A stretch of DNA of 64,000 nucleotides from RSA9 sp036381195 (GTDB lineage Bacteria; Gemmatimonadota; Gemmatimonadetes; Longimicrobiales; RSA9): assembly GCA_036381195.1 (NCBI GenBank), contig DASVDH010000033.1, positions 44,765 through 108,764 of the forward strand. The letters are read 5' to 3'. The number at the start of each line of letters is the position of its first letter. The stretch's first letter is position 1. Positions 52,121 to 59,266 of this stretch are shown piece by piece. A program made the translations under genes and the position numbers. A model generated the notes under the pieces. That model did no database searches. It was not told where the DNA came from and saw only the letters and a program-made list of their open reading frames with translations.

Positions 52121-52792
52121 TCACTTGGAATTGCGGCCGCTGCCGTCCGCCACCAGCACCATCGAGTCCCCGAGCACGTAGGCGGCGCCGGCGCCGGCCG
52201 GCAGGGGAGCGGCGATCGCGTTTGCGGGCAACCCGTCCTCATCCCTACGCCCCAGCCGCCGCAGGACCGGAGGGATCAGCCGCGCGGGCAGCGGCACGCG
52301 CGCCACGCTGATGCCGTCCACCGCGATGGCGACCCTGCCGGGCCCCAGCGGGATGATGTGCCCCGTCGCGGCGACGTCAGCGGTGTCCGGCAGGAACGCG
52401 GCGAGCTCGCCCAGCTCCGGCAGCTCGGGCAGGCGGTGCATCGCCACACGCGCTTCGAGGTGCACGCGGCCCTCGTCGAGGCGTACCCGCGGCGCCGCGA
52501 TGTAGGGCGGCAGCACGGCCGCGAGCCGGTACTCGACGAGACTCTGGAGCTCGGCCTCCGTCAGCGCGACGCGCTCCTGCGCCGCTTGCCGGCCCGCGAG
52601 CGACGCGAGCTTCTCCTCCGCGGTCTCCGCCAGCTCCGCCGTTGGCCTGAGCGGCGCGCCCTCGCGGGAGCCGCGCAGCTCGCGCCACGCGTCCGCCAGC
52701 GCGCCGCGGAAGTGCCAGACCGCCGCTCCCGCAGCGGCCACGAACGCGAGCAGGAACAACCGCCGCAGACAACCCGCCAGCACGCGCGCCAT
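52121..52792 (-). CDS. Membrane-anchored protein of unknown function
   Basis: A 223-aa protein with one N-terminal membrane helix (about 12-29, FLLAFVAAAGAAVWHF), a polar helical segment (ETAEEKLASLAGRQAAQERVALTEAELQ, in part) and a C-terminal beta-rich domain (PRVRLDEGRVHLEARVAM, ATGHIIPLGPGRVAIAVDGI) resembling periplasmic lipid-binding sheets such as the DUF2993 type in general outline. I do not recognise the family. It ends next to the NtrC regulator and lies after thpR, so these may share a transcript. Confidence 0.62.
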   Translation of the reverse strand: MARVLAGCLRRLFLLAFVAAAGAAVWHFRGALADAWRELRGSREGAPLRPTAELAETAEEKLASLAGRQAAQERVALTEAELQSLVEYRLAAVLPPYIAAPRVRLDEGRVHLEARVAMHRLPELPELGELAAFLPDTADVAATGHIIPLGPGRVAIAVDGISVARVPLPARLIPPVLRRLGRRDEDGLPANAIAAPLPAGAGAAYVLGDSMVLVADGSGRNSK

Positions 52793-52829
52793 TTCAGGAA
52801 CTCTTCCCGCGCGACATGTCCAGACGCCC

Positions 52830-53387
52830 TTACCCCAGCGGCACCCCGCCGATCCGCTCGTAGCGGGCGCCACCCGGCGCGAGCTCGCTCCGCATCAGGT
52901 CCACGGAGCGGACGGGGAGCACGCCGCGGTAGCGGATCCGCGCCGCGAGATCGGCAAAGGGGGCGAGCTCTCGAGCCCGGGCGCGCTCGTGCACGCGGCC
53001 GAGGGTAACGTGCGGTTGGAAGGCGCGCCCCTCCGGCGCGAAGCCCAGCGGCGCGAGCGCCTCCTCGAGCGCGGCGTGCAGGCGGCGCAGCGCGGGCACG
53101 TCTCCCGCGCCGATCCAGAGCACGCGCGGCCGGTGCGGCCCCGGAAACGCGCCCACTCCCGAGATCGGCACGTCGAACGCCTCGAGCCCGTCCACCGCGC
53201 GCGCGGCTGCGTCCATGATGGGCTGCACCAGACCCGCCTCGACCGAGCCGAGGAATCTCAGCGTGAGGTGGAGGTTCGCCGGGGGCACCCAGCGCACGGG
53301 CAGGCCCGCCGCGCGCAGCGGCGCCGTTTCGTTGGAGAGCCGCTCCCGCTCCTCGGCCGGCAGGTTGATCGCAAGGAAGAGTCTCAC
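52830..53387 (-). CDS. thpR: RNA 2',3'-cyclic phosphodiesterase / 2'-5' RNA ligase
   Basis: A 185-aa two-histidine phosphoesterase. Both HxTL motifs are present: HLTLRF (His40) and HVTLGR (His126), with the spacing of the family. Start is GTG 53387 in a GTGA overlap with the preceding small gene, beginning MRLFLAINLP. It opens 2',3'-cyclic phosphates in RNA ends; the cellular role is unclear. Coupled to a LarE-domain gene, an unusual partner. Confidence 0.9.
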   Translation of the reverse strand: MRLFLAINLPAEERERLSNETAPLRAAGLPVRWVPPANLHLTLRFLGSVEAGLVQPIMDAAARAVDGLEAFDVPISGVGAFPGPHRPRVLWIGAGDVPALRRLHAALEEALAPLGFAPEGRAFQPHVTLGRVHERARARELAPFADLAARIRYRGVLPVRSVDLMRSELAPGGARYERIGGVPLG

Positions 53388-53635
53388 TCGAGCTCCAGCG
53401 CCACGTAGCGAAACCCAAGCGCGCGGATCGCGGGCGCGAGCTCGGCCAGCCGCGCCAGTGCCGAGGGCGGCGCCGCGATGGCGGCCACTTCGTGCTCGTG
53501 CCCGGCCGTCCGCACGCGCACGCCCGCCAGCCCGTGCTCGGCGAGCAGCCGCTCGGCGGCCACCTCGCGCGAATCCCGCTCGGCGGGGACGTCGCCGGCG
53601 CCGCGCGCTCCGTCCCTTTCGTACCCGCCACTCAT
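53384..53635 (-). CDS. Free-standing LarE C-terminal-like domain
   Basis: An 83-aa protein, ATG 53635. From residue 35 it reads LAGVRVRTAGHEHEVAAIAA, then PPSALARLAELAPAIRALGF and RYVALELE. This matches in pattern the end of LarE (VRHHGDAARLEVAPADLPSA ... ALRAAGFARVLLDVQGYRRG), encoded 150 bases upstream, with the same (V/F)RVR, hydrophobic strands, an LAxxIRALGFRYV helix-strand, and an acidic end. The catalytic PP-loop half is absent. It could be a duplicated LarE tail that now acts alone or is decaying; coupled to thpR by GTGA. Confidence 0.65.
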   Translation of the reverse strand: MSGGYERDGARGAGDVPAERDSREVAAERLLAEHGLAGVRVRTAGHEHEVAAIAAPPSALARLAELAPAIRALGFRYVALELE

Positions 53636-53781
53636 ACGGAAGACCCCCTTCCCTGCCGGCCAGCCCCGCCCGCGGGGCGAACGGCCGCGGGCGATGGCGC
53701 CGGGGCTGTCGATGCACGGCTCCCCGTCACGATTCGCAAGCTAGGGCGACGTGCATCGCCGAACAAGCGCCGGACGCCGGC

Positions 53782-54618
53782 TCAGCCGGCGCGGAGCACG
53801 GGCAGCCCGTCGTTCAGCGCACCGCGGCGGTATCCCTGGACATCGAGGAGAACCCGCGCGAACCCCGCCGCGCGGAGCGCAGCGGCGAGCTCGGCGGCGC
53901 GGGCGGCAGCGGAGGGCAGGTCGGCGGGCGCGACCTCGAGCCGTGCGGCGTCTCCATGATGGCGCACGCGGAACTCGCGGAAGCCGAGCGCGCGCACCGC
54001 GTCCTCGGCCCGCTCGACCTGGCGCAGGCGCGCCCGCGTGACGGCCAGGCCGTATGGCAGCCGGCTCGCGAGGCACGGCGCCGACGGCTGGTCCCAGGTG
54101 GGGAGCCCCATGCGAGCGGAGAGCGCGCGGATCTCGGCCTTGGTGAGGCCCACCTCGAGCAACGGCGAGCGCACGCCGTGCTCGCGCGCGGCGTCCATCC
54201 CGGGCCGCCAGTCCCCGACGTCGTCCGCGTTGGAGCCGTCCAGCACGGCGGCGAGCCCGCGCTCCGCGGCGATGGCCTTGAGCCGGCTCCACAGCTCCGT
54301 CTTGCAGAAGTAGCACCGGTTGGAGGGGTTGGCCGCGTAGCGCGGATCGGAGAGCTCGTCTGTCTCGATCTCGAGGTGCGGGATCCCGAACCGACGCACG
54401 CACTCGAGCGCCATTTCCCGCTGCACCATGGGGTACGAGGCGCTGCGGCCCGTCACGGCGAGCACGCGGTCCGGCCCGAGCGCTTCCAGGGCGACGCAAG
54501 CGAGGAAGACGGAGTCCACACCGCCGGAATAGCCGATGCACACGGATCCGAGCCCGCGCAGCAGCTCCACCAGGCGCGAGCGCTTCAGTTCGAGCGTGCC
54601 CGGGTTCAATGAGGTCAA
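53782..54618 (-). CDS. larE: ATP-dependent sacrificial sulfur transferase LarE
   Basis: A 278-aa LarE, which adds sulfur to a pyridinium dicarboxylate precursor of the nickel-pincer cofactor (NPN). PP-loop SGGVDS at 31-36. Three cysteines, Cys102 and Cys105 in CYFCKTELW and Cys182 in PCLASRLPYG, form the arrangement that in several LarE proteins holds a [4Fe-4S] cluster, thus allowing catalytic sulfur use. C-terminal domain ends GYRRGALNDGLP. TTG start at 54618 with AGGGAGG five bases upstream. LarB, LarC and a lactate-racemase-type enzyme are not in the window. Confidence 0.9.
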   Translation of the reverse strand: MTSLNPGTLELKRSRLVELLRGLGSVCIGYSGGVDSVFLACVALEALGPDRVLAVTGRSASYPMVQREMALECVRRFGIPHLEIETDELSDPRYAANPSNRCYFCKTELWSRLKAIAAERGLAAVLDGSNADDVGDWRPGMDAAREHGVRSPLLEVGLTKAEIRALSARMGLPTWDQPSAPCLASRLPYGLAVTRARLRQVERAEDAVRALGFREFRVRHHGDAARLEVAPADLPSAAARAAELAAALRAAGFARVLLDVQGYRRGALNDGLPVLRAG

Positions 54619-54763
54619 GCGTGCCTCCCTGCAAGAGTGTGCTCGGAAGCTAGGAGGCCCGAGCGGCAGGAACAAGCGCGGCAGCCACTCGCCCCCTGCG
54701 CCGGACGTCCGCCCGGGCGATGCCGGCGGCGACCAGCCCGGCTGGTCACGCGCGAGTCGCGGG

Positions 54764-55357
54764 CTAGTCGAACAGGCCCGCTTGCGGGTCGGTGGATGCG
54801 GGGTAGACCAGGATCCCGCCCGCGCGCACGCGCGCGTGCGGGTCCAGCACATGGGCCTCCACGCGCCCGGGGCCGAGGATGTGCAGCACCCGTACGCCCT
54901 GCACGACAAGCGCGTCCGCGATGAGCCGGCGGTGGCAGCGCCACGGCACCGCCTCGGCACACAGGATGGCCACCGTCTCGCGGGCTGCGAGATCCTTCAG
55001 CTCGGCCAGCGCCTCAGCGAACTCCCGTGTCTGCATGTAGTCCGCGTAGCCGCGGAAGCCGCGGTTGCGCCACGCCGTGTTCGGCGAATCCGGCCTGGCC
55101 GGCCGGCGCCCGCCCAGGCCGGGGGAATGCGTGTAGTCGATCCCGTGAGCCGCCAGCGCGCCGGCCAGCGCGTCCCGCCCGAACTGCGGATGCCGGCGCG
55201 AGCCGGGAAAGCGCCGCACGTCCACCAGGGTCGTGATGCCCTGGCCCTGGAGGAGCGCGACGAGGTCCTCGACCGCCCGCGTCGAGTGGCCGATGGTGTA
55301 GACGGTCGCCGCCGGCGCGGCGACCTCCCGGGCAGCGCCGGTCCCTGGCTCAGCCAT
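54764..55357 (-). CDS. DUF488 family protein
   Basis: A 197-aa protein with the DUF488 signature: YTIGHSTRAVEDLVALLQ, VDVRRFPGSRRHPQFGRD, YMQTREFAEALAEL, and a Cys-His end CAEAVPWRCHRRLIADAL, cited in parts. The conserved Cys/His pair suggests a nucleotide/thiol site, but biochemical function is not settled. It overlaps the exported NTF2-like gene by eight bases at its start, and is 145 bases before larE. Confidence 0.85.
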   Translation of the reverse strand: MAEPGTGAAREVAAPAATVYTIGHSTRAVEDLVALLQGQGITTLVDVRRFPGSRRHPQFGRDALAGALAAHGIDYTHSPGLGGRRPARPDSPNTAWRNRGFRGYADYMQTREFAEALAELKDLAARETVAILCAEAVPWRCHRRLIADALVVQGVRVLHILGPGRVEAHVLDPHARVRAGGILVYPASTDPQAGLFD

Positions 55358-55829
55358 CCGGGATCCGGCAGCCCTCGGTCCGCCGGCTGTCCGCGAGACT
55401 CATGATCTTCCATCCCTCGGCGGTGCGGGAGAGCTGGAACGCATCGTAGCCGCAGTGGCTGAACCGCGAACCGAGGTGGAACGTGTAGTAGGTCCAGACG
55501 GTGGCCAGGTTGCCGTCGATCCGGACCTCGGGGTCGTAGAACCGCTCGATCCACTCCTCGCCCTGCGCCGAGGCGACCGCCTGGATGAAGCGCTCCGCGG
55601 GAACGGATCGCGCGAAGGGCACACCATCCCGCACGCCGCTGCTCACGAGGTGGGCCGTCGTGTCGAACACCGCGCGCAGCTCCGTGGTGTCACGGGTGCG
55701 CATTGCCTCGAAGAGGCGTTCGACGACGCGCAGCACCTCGCGCTCGTCGCCCGAAGCCGACTGCGCCCGCGCGCCGGGCGCGAGCGCGGCCACCATCGCC
55801 AGGCAACATGCTGCCGTCCGGACGGTCAC
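55350..55829 (-). CDS. Exported NTF2-like protein
   Basis: A 159-aa protein with a signal peptide (residues 1-23, MTVRTAACCLAMVAALAP, cut after ARA) and an NTF2/SnoaL-fold mature domain: EVLRVVERLFEAMRTRDTTELRAVF at the start, VSSGVRDGV, VRIDGNLATVWTYYTFHLG and the final GWKIMSLADSRRTEGC. Such domains may bind small molecules; no catalytic residues are recognised. The GTG at 55829 has GAGGGGA five bases upstream, and is preferred to ATG 55874. The stop overlaps DUF488. Confidence 0.78.
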   Translation of the reverse strand: MTVRTAACCLAMVAALAPGARAQSASGDEREVLRVVERLFEAMRTRDTTELRAVFDTTAHLVSSGVRDGVPFARSVPAERFIQAVASAQGEEWIERFYDPEVRIDGNLATVWTYYTFHLGSRFSHCGYDAFQLSRTAEGWKIMSLADSRRTEGCRIPDG

Positions 55830-55957
55830 GCCGTTCCCCTCTTGCCCCGGAGTCGCGCCCGCCGCCCGTGTCATCGAACGGCGAGCGGCCCCGCGGGCGG
55901 AGCAGGCCCGCGGGGCGGAACGGTTCCGCCGCGCGAGACGCGCGGCGAGCCGCGGAT

Positions 55958-57019
55958 TCAGGCCCCGAGCCCCGGTCGCCTTGCCCTGCCTGGCGTATCG
56001 TCTGCGTCGCCCGGCGGCTCCGTACCGGGCGCCGCACCGGGATCGCCGGGGCCGCCGACCACCATCGGCCCGGGCTCGACCGGGTGGGCCGGCTCGCCGC
56101 GGGGCGGCCGCAGGAGCGAGGCGCCGACCGAGGCGCCGATCACCGCGGCCACGACGGCCAGCGAGAGGCCGATGGGGATGGGGTAGACCTCGCTCGTCAG
56201 CATCTTGGCGCCCACGAAGACCAGCACCACGCTCAGGCCGAGCTTCAGATAATGGAATCTGTGGATGATGCCGGCCAGGAGGAAGTAGAGCGCCCGCAGC
56301 CCCAGGATCGCGAAGATGTTGGACGTGAAGACGATGAACGGGTCCCGCGTGACCGCGAAGATCGCCGGGATCGAGTCCACGGCGAACACCAGGTCGGTCG
56401 TCTCCACCAGCACGAGCACGACGAGCAGGGGCGTCGCCAGGAGCCGCGCACGGCCCGCGCCGCCCTCGCGCAGGAAGAAGCGCTGGCCATGGTACGTCTC
56501 CGCGACCGGCAGGAAGCGCCGGACCAGCCGCAGCACCGGGTTCGCCTCCGGATGGATCTCGTGCTCCTCATGGACGGCCATGCGCATGCCCGTCACGACC
56601 AGGAACGCGCCGAACACGTAGATCACCCAGTGGAACTCGCGGATCAGCACGACCCCCGCCGCGATCATCGCGCCGCGCATGACGAGCGCGCCGAGGATGC
56701 CCCAGAACAGCACGCGATGCTGGTACCGGGCCGGCACCCGGAAGTACGAGAAGATGAGGACGAAGACGAAGATGTTGTCGACGCTGAGCGCCTTCTCGAT
56801 CAGGTAGCCGGTGAGGAACTCGAGGCCGGCCTCCCGCCCGAAGTACCGGTAGACCGCCGCGTAGGCGAAGACGAGCGCCAGGCCGATCCACACGGCGCTC
56901 CACAGGGCCGCCTCCCGGATCCGGACCTCGTGCGGCTTCCGGTGGAAGACGAAGAGGTCGAGCGCCAGCAGGGCGAGGACCAGGGCGATGAAGCCGGCCC
57001 AGAGCCAGAGGTGCGTCAT
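55958..57019 (-). CDS. TerC/Alx-family membrane protein, likely manganese exporter
   Basis: A 353-aa integral membrane protein with at least seven hydrophobic segments. The family motifs are present: ALDLFVFHRK, EKALSVDNIFVFVLIF and ETTDLVFAVDSIPAIFAVTRD (in part), where acidic residues inside membrane helices form the ion path. The last 40 residues are Gly/Pro/Asp-rich and probably disordered. ATG 57019 has GAGGGGG eight bases upstream. Upstream of it lies a yybP-ykoY riboswitch, which strongly supports manganese export rather than tellurite resistance as the role. Regulation: Mn2+ binding should turn expression on. Confidence 0.92.
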   Translation of the reverse strand: MTHLWLWAGFIALVLALLALDLFVFHRKPHEVRIREAALWSAVWIGLALVFAYAAVYRYFGREAGLEFLTGYLIEKALSVDNIFVFVLIFSYFRVPARYQHRVLFWGILGALVMRGAMIAAGVVLIREFHWVIYVFGAFLVVTGMRMAVHEEHEIHPEANPVLRLVRRFLPVAETYHGQRFFLREGGAGRARLLATPLLVVLVLVETTDLVFAVDSIPAIFAVTRDPFIVFTSNIFAILGLRALYFLLAGIIHRFHYLKLGLSVVLVFVGAKMLTSEVYPIPIGLSLAVVAAVIGASVGASLLRPPRGEPAHPVEPGPMVVGGPGDPGAAPGTEPPGDADDTPGRARRPGLGA

Positions 57020-57139
57020 GGGTTGCGCCCCCTCGTCTGCTCGGGGACCGCGGCGTTGCGCAGAGCGGTCGCCAACGTTTCCTCTCCGGCCCCGGATGCG
57101 CGAAGGCGAGGCCCTCGCATCCGGATGCCTCGTTCCGGT

Positions 57140-57252
57140 ACTGCGAAGGTCTCGCCTGTCCGCTCGGGAACCGGCCGGGCCGTGCGCGACGGGCGCAGTG
57201 TTGACGGCTCCGGCCGCGCGGCATGGCATCGCCGCGTGGCTACTCCCCTTCC
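57140..57252 (-). ncRNA. yybP-ykoY manganese riboswitch
   Basis: On the minus strand the first box AAGGGGAGTAGCC is at 57238-57250. Next come a GTCAACA segment (about 57197-57203) and the conserved second box GGCGAGACCTTCGC (57143-57156). These are the hallmark elements of the yybP-ykoY aptamer, whose loops L1 and L3 pinch Mn2+. A CTGGCCAT/ATGGCCAG hairpin (57257-57275) stands just 5' of it, and a GGATGCG/CGCATCC stem around 57099-57125 follows as a candidate expression platform before terC. The 373-nt space between terC and comM is otherwise empty; a weak TATACG -10 at 57285-57290 may be the promoter. Confidence 0.9.
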
Positions 57253-57392
57253 CCGTCTGGCCATCCGATGGCCAGGCGCTCTTGCGTATACCCCCGCGTC
57301 GCGGGCTGTGTTGCGCCGGGCGACCGGATGCCCCGGGGGGCACGGGGGCGGCCGGGCGCCCGCGCCCCCGGGACTCCGTGCCCTCCGCCCCC

Positions 57393-58937
57393 TCAAGGGA
57401 CCGGCATCGGCGCGCGGTCCGGCGCGCGGTACTGGACGGCCTCGGCCACGTGCCTCGACGCGATGCGGTCGGCGCCCTCGAGGTCGGCGATGGTGCGCGC
57501 GAGCTTGAGCACCCGGTGGTACGCGCGCGCCGAGAGCCCGAGACGCTGCATCGCGGCGCGCAGCACGGACTCGCCTGCCGCGTCCGGGCGGCAGAAGTCG
57601 CGCACCTCGCGCACGCTCATGTACGCGTTCGCGTAGATGCCGGGCCGGTCGCGGAATCGCTCGAGCTGGCGTGCCCGTGCGGCGATCACGCGCTCACGGA
57701 TGCGCGCGCTCGGCTCGGCAGGCCGCCGGTCCGTCACCTCGCGGGGCCGCAGCGGCGGCACCACCACGTGCAGGTCGATCCGGTCCAGGAGTGGGCCCGA
57801 GATGCGCGCGACGTAGCGCTGCACCTGGCCGGTGTGGCACACGCAGCGCCCCTCGCCCGTGCCGTAGAAGCCGCAGGGGCAGGGGTTCATCGCCGCGATC
57901 AGCATGAAGCGCGCGGGATACATCACGGCCAGGCGCGCGCGGCCGATGGAAACCAGACCGTCCTCAAGGGGCTGCCTCAAGGCTTCCAGCACATGCCGCC
58001 GGAACTCGGGGAGCTCGTCGAGGAACAGCACGCCGTGATGGGCGAGCGAGACCTCGCCCGGACGCGGGTTCGGGCCGCCGCCGATGAGCCCCGCGTCCGA
58101 GATCGTGTGGTGCGGCGCGCGGAACGGCCGGGTCACGACCAGCGCCTGCCCCGCCCGCAGTCGCCCCGCGACCGAGTGGATGCGCGTGGTCTCCAGCGCC
58201 TCGGGCAGACTCATGGGCGGCAGGATGCCGGGCACGCGGCGCGCGAGCATCGACTTGCCGGATCCGGGCGGGCCCACGAGGAGCAGGTTGTGCGACCCGG
58301 CCGCGGCGATCTCGAGCGCGCGCCGCGCCTGCGTCTGGCCGCGCACATCCGCGAAATCCACCTGGAAACCGCCGTGCGCCTCGTCGAAGAGCGTCGCCGG
58401 GTCAACTACCTCGCGCGCGATCCGGCGCTCGCCGCGGAGGTGTGCGACGACGTCGTGCAGCGTCGTGGCGGCGAGGACCTCCACGCCGCCGGCGACCGCC
58501 GCCTCGCGTGCGTTGGCGCGCGGCACGAACAGCGTGCGCAGGCCTTCGTGCGCGCAGCGCAGCGCGATGGCCAGCACGCCGCGCACCGGCCGGACCTCGC
58601 CGTCGAGGCCCAGCTCGCCGACGAAGCAGCAGCCCTCGAGCCGCTCGGCAGGGACGACATCCGTGGCCGCGAGCAGGCCGAGCGCGATCGGCAGGTCGAA
58701 CGCGCTGCCCTCCTTGCGCACGTCCGCGGGAGCCAGGTTGATGGTGATGCGGCGCGGCGGCACCACGAAGCCGCTGTTCTGGAGCGCGGCCGTCACGCGC
58801 TCGCGGCCCTCGCGCACCGCGCTCTCCGGCAGCCCTACGACGGAGATCTGCGGTAAGCCGCTCGCCAGATCCACTTCAACCCGGACGAGGTACGCGTCGA
58901 TGCCGATGACGGCGCCGCTGTAGACCTGGGCGAGCAT
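57393..58937 (-). CDS. comM: Magnesium-chelatase-like AAA+ protein ComM (YifB)
   Basis: A 514-aa protein: N-terminal Lon-like/ChlI domain (about 1-170, YSGAVIGIDAYLVRVEVDLA), the AAA+ core with Walker A GPPGSGKSMLARR, Walker B VLFLDELPEF, a zinc-type cluster PCPCGFYGTGEGRCVC and a C-terminal domain. ComM is a hexameric helicase promoting branch migration during natural transformation; other roles occur in species that do not take up DNA. Length and motifs are complete. ATG 58937 with AGGGA eight bases upstream. Confidence 0.93.
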   Translation of the reverse strand: MLAQVYSGAVIGIDAYLVRVEVDLASGLPQISVVGLPESAVREGRERVTAALQNSGFVVPPRRITINLAPADVRKEGSAFDLPIALGLLAATDVVPAERLEGCCFVGELGLDGEVRPVRGVLAIALRCAHEGLRTLFVPRANAREAAVAGGVEVLAATTLHDVVAHLRGERRIAREVVDPATLFDEAHGGFQVDFADVRGQTQARRALEIAAAGSHNLLLVGPPGSGKSMLARRVPGILPPMSLPEALETTRIHSVAGRLRAGQALVVTRPFRAPHHTISDAGLIGGGPNPRPGEVSLAHHGVLFLDELPEFRRHVLEALRQPLEDGLVSIGRARLAVMYPARFMLIAAMNPCPCGFYGTGEGRCVCHTGQVQRYVARISGPLLDRIDLHVVVPPLRPREVTDRRPAEPSARIRERVIAARARQLERFRDRPGIYANAYMSVREVRDFCRPDAAGESVLRAAMQRLGLSARAYHRVLKLARTIADLEGADRIASRHVAEAVQYRAPDRAPMPVP

Positions 58938-59266
58938 CGGGGTTCCCTTGAGCACGTTTCCCGGCGCGGGGCGGCGCGGACGCGCACCGGCGCGCACCCG
59001 CGTGGCTGGAGGGCCGAGCGCCGCGGCGAGATCGCGGGCTACCTCGCACCGGCCGCAGCCGCGTGGGCGGAGGCATGGATGGCTGCAGGAGGGCTCCACT
59101 CCTCCCGCCCCGCGCCCCGCTGCCGGTGCTGCGGCCGCGCGGTCAGCAATGATGCGTGCGAGATGGGGCGAGGCCATGGCGGCGTGGGACGAGGCCACCC
59201 GGCTCGGGCGAGCGCTGCGGCTCGAAGCGCAGGGATCCCGGCGGGGGGCCGCCCCCGCCGACGGAT
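58938..59266 (-). other. 329-nt gap between sugar dehydrogenase and comM
   Basis: No convincing gene. It begins with a strong hairpin after the sugar dehydrogenase stop (59240-59259), then a GC-rich stretch with an open frame that continues the comM frame upstream but lacks family similarity and a ribosome site. A clear promoter for comM was not found. Confidence 0.4.
59240..59259 (-). terminator. 8-bp GC hairpin after the sugar dehydrogenase
   Basis: GGCGGGGG (59240-59247), loop GCCG and CCCCCGCC (59252-59259) form a perfect 8-bp stem beginning eight bases past the stop codon on the minus strand. There is no U-tract after it, so it may act with Rho or as a 3'-end stabiliser. Confidence 0.4.

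Noticed and set aside
58938..59266. A coding extension of comM upstream of its ATG
   Set aside because: The frame is open but lacks a ribosome site and family similarity; the conserved ComM N-terminus begins at the ATG used.
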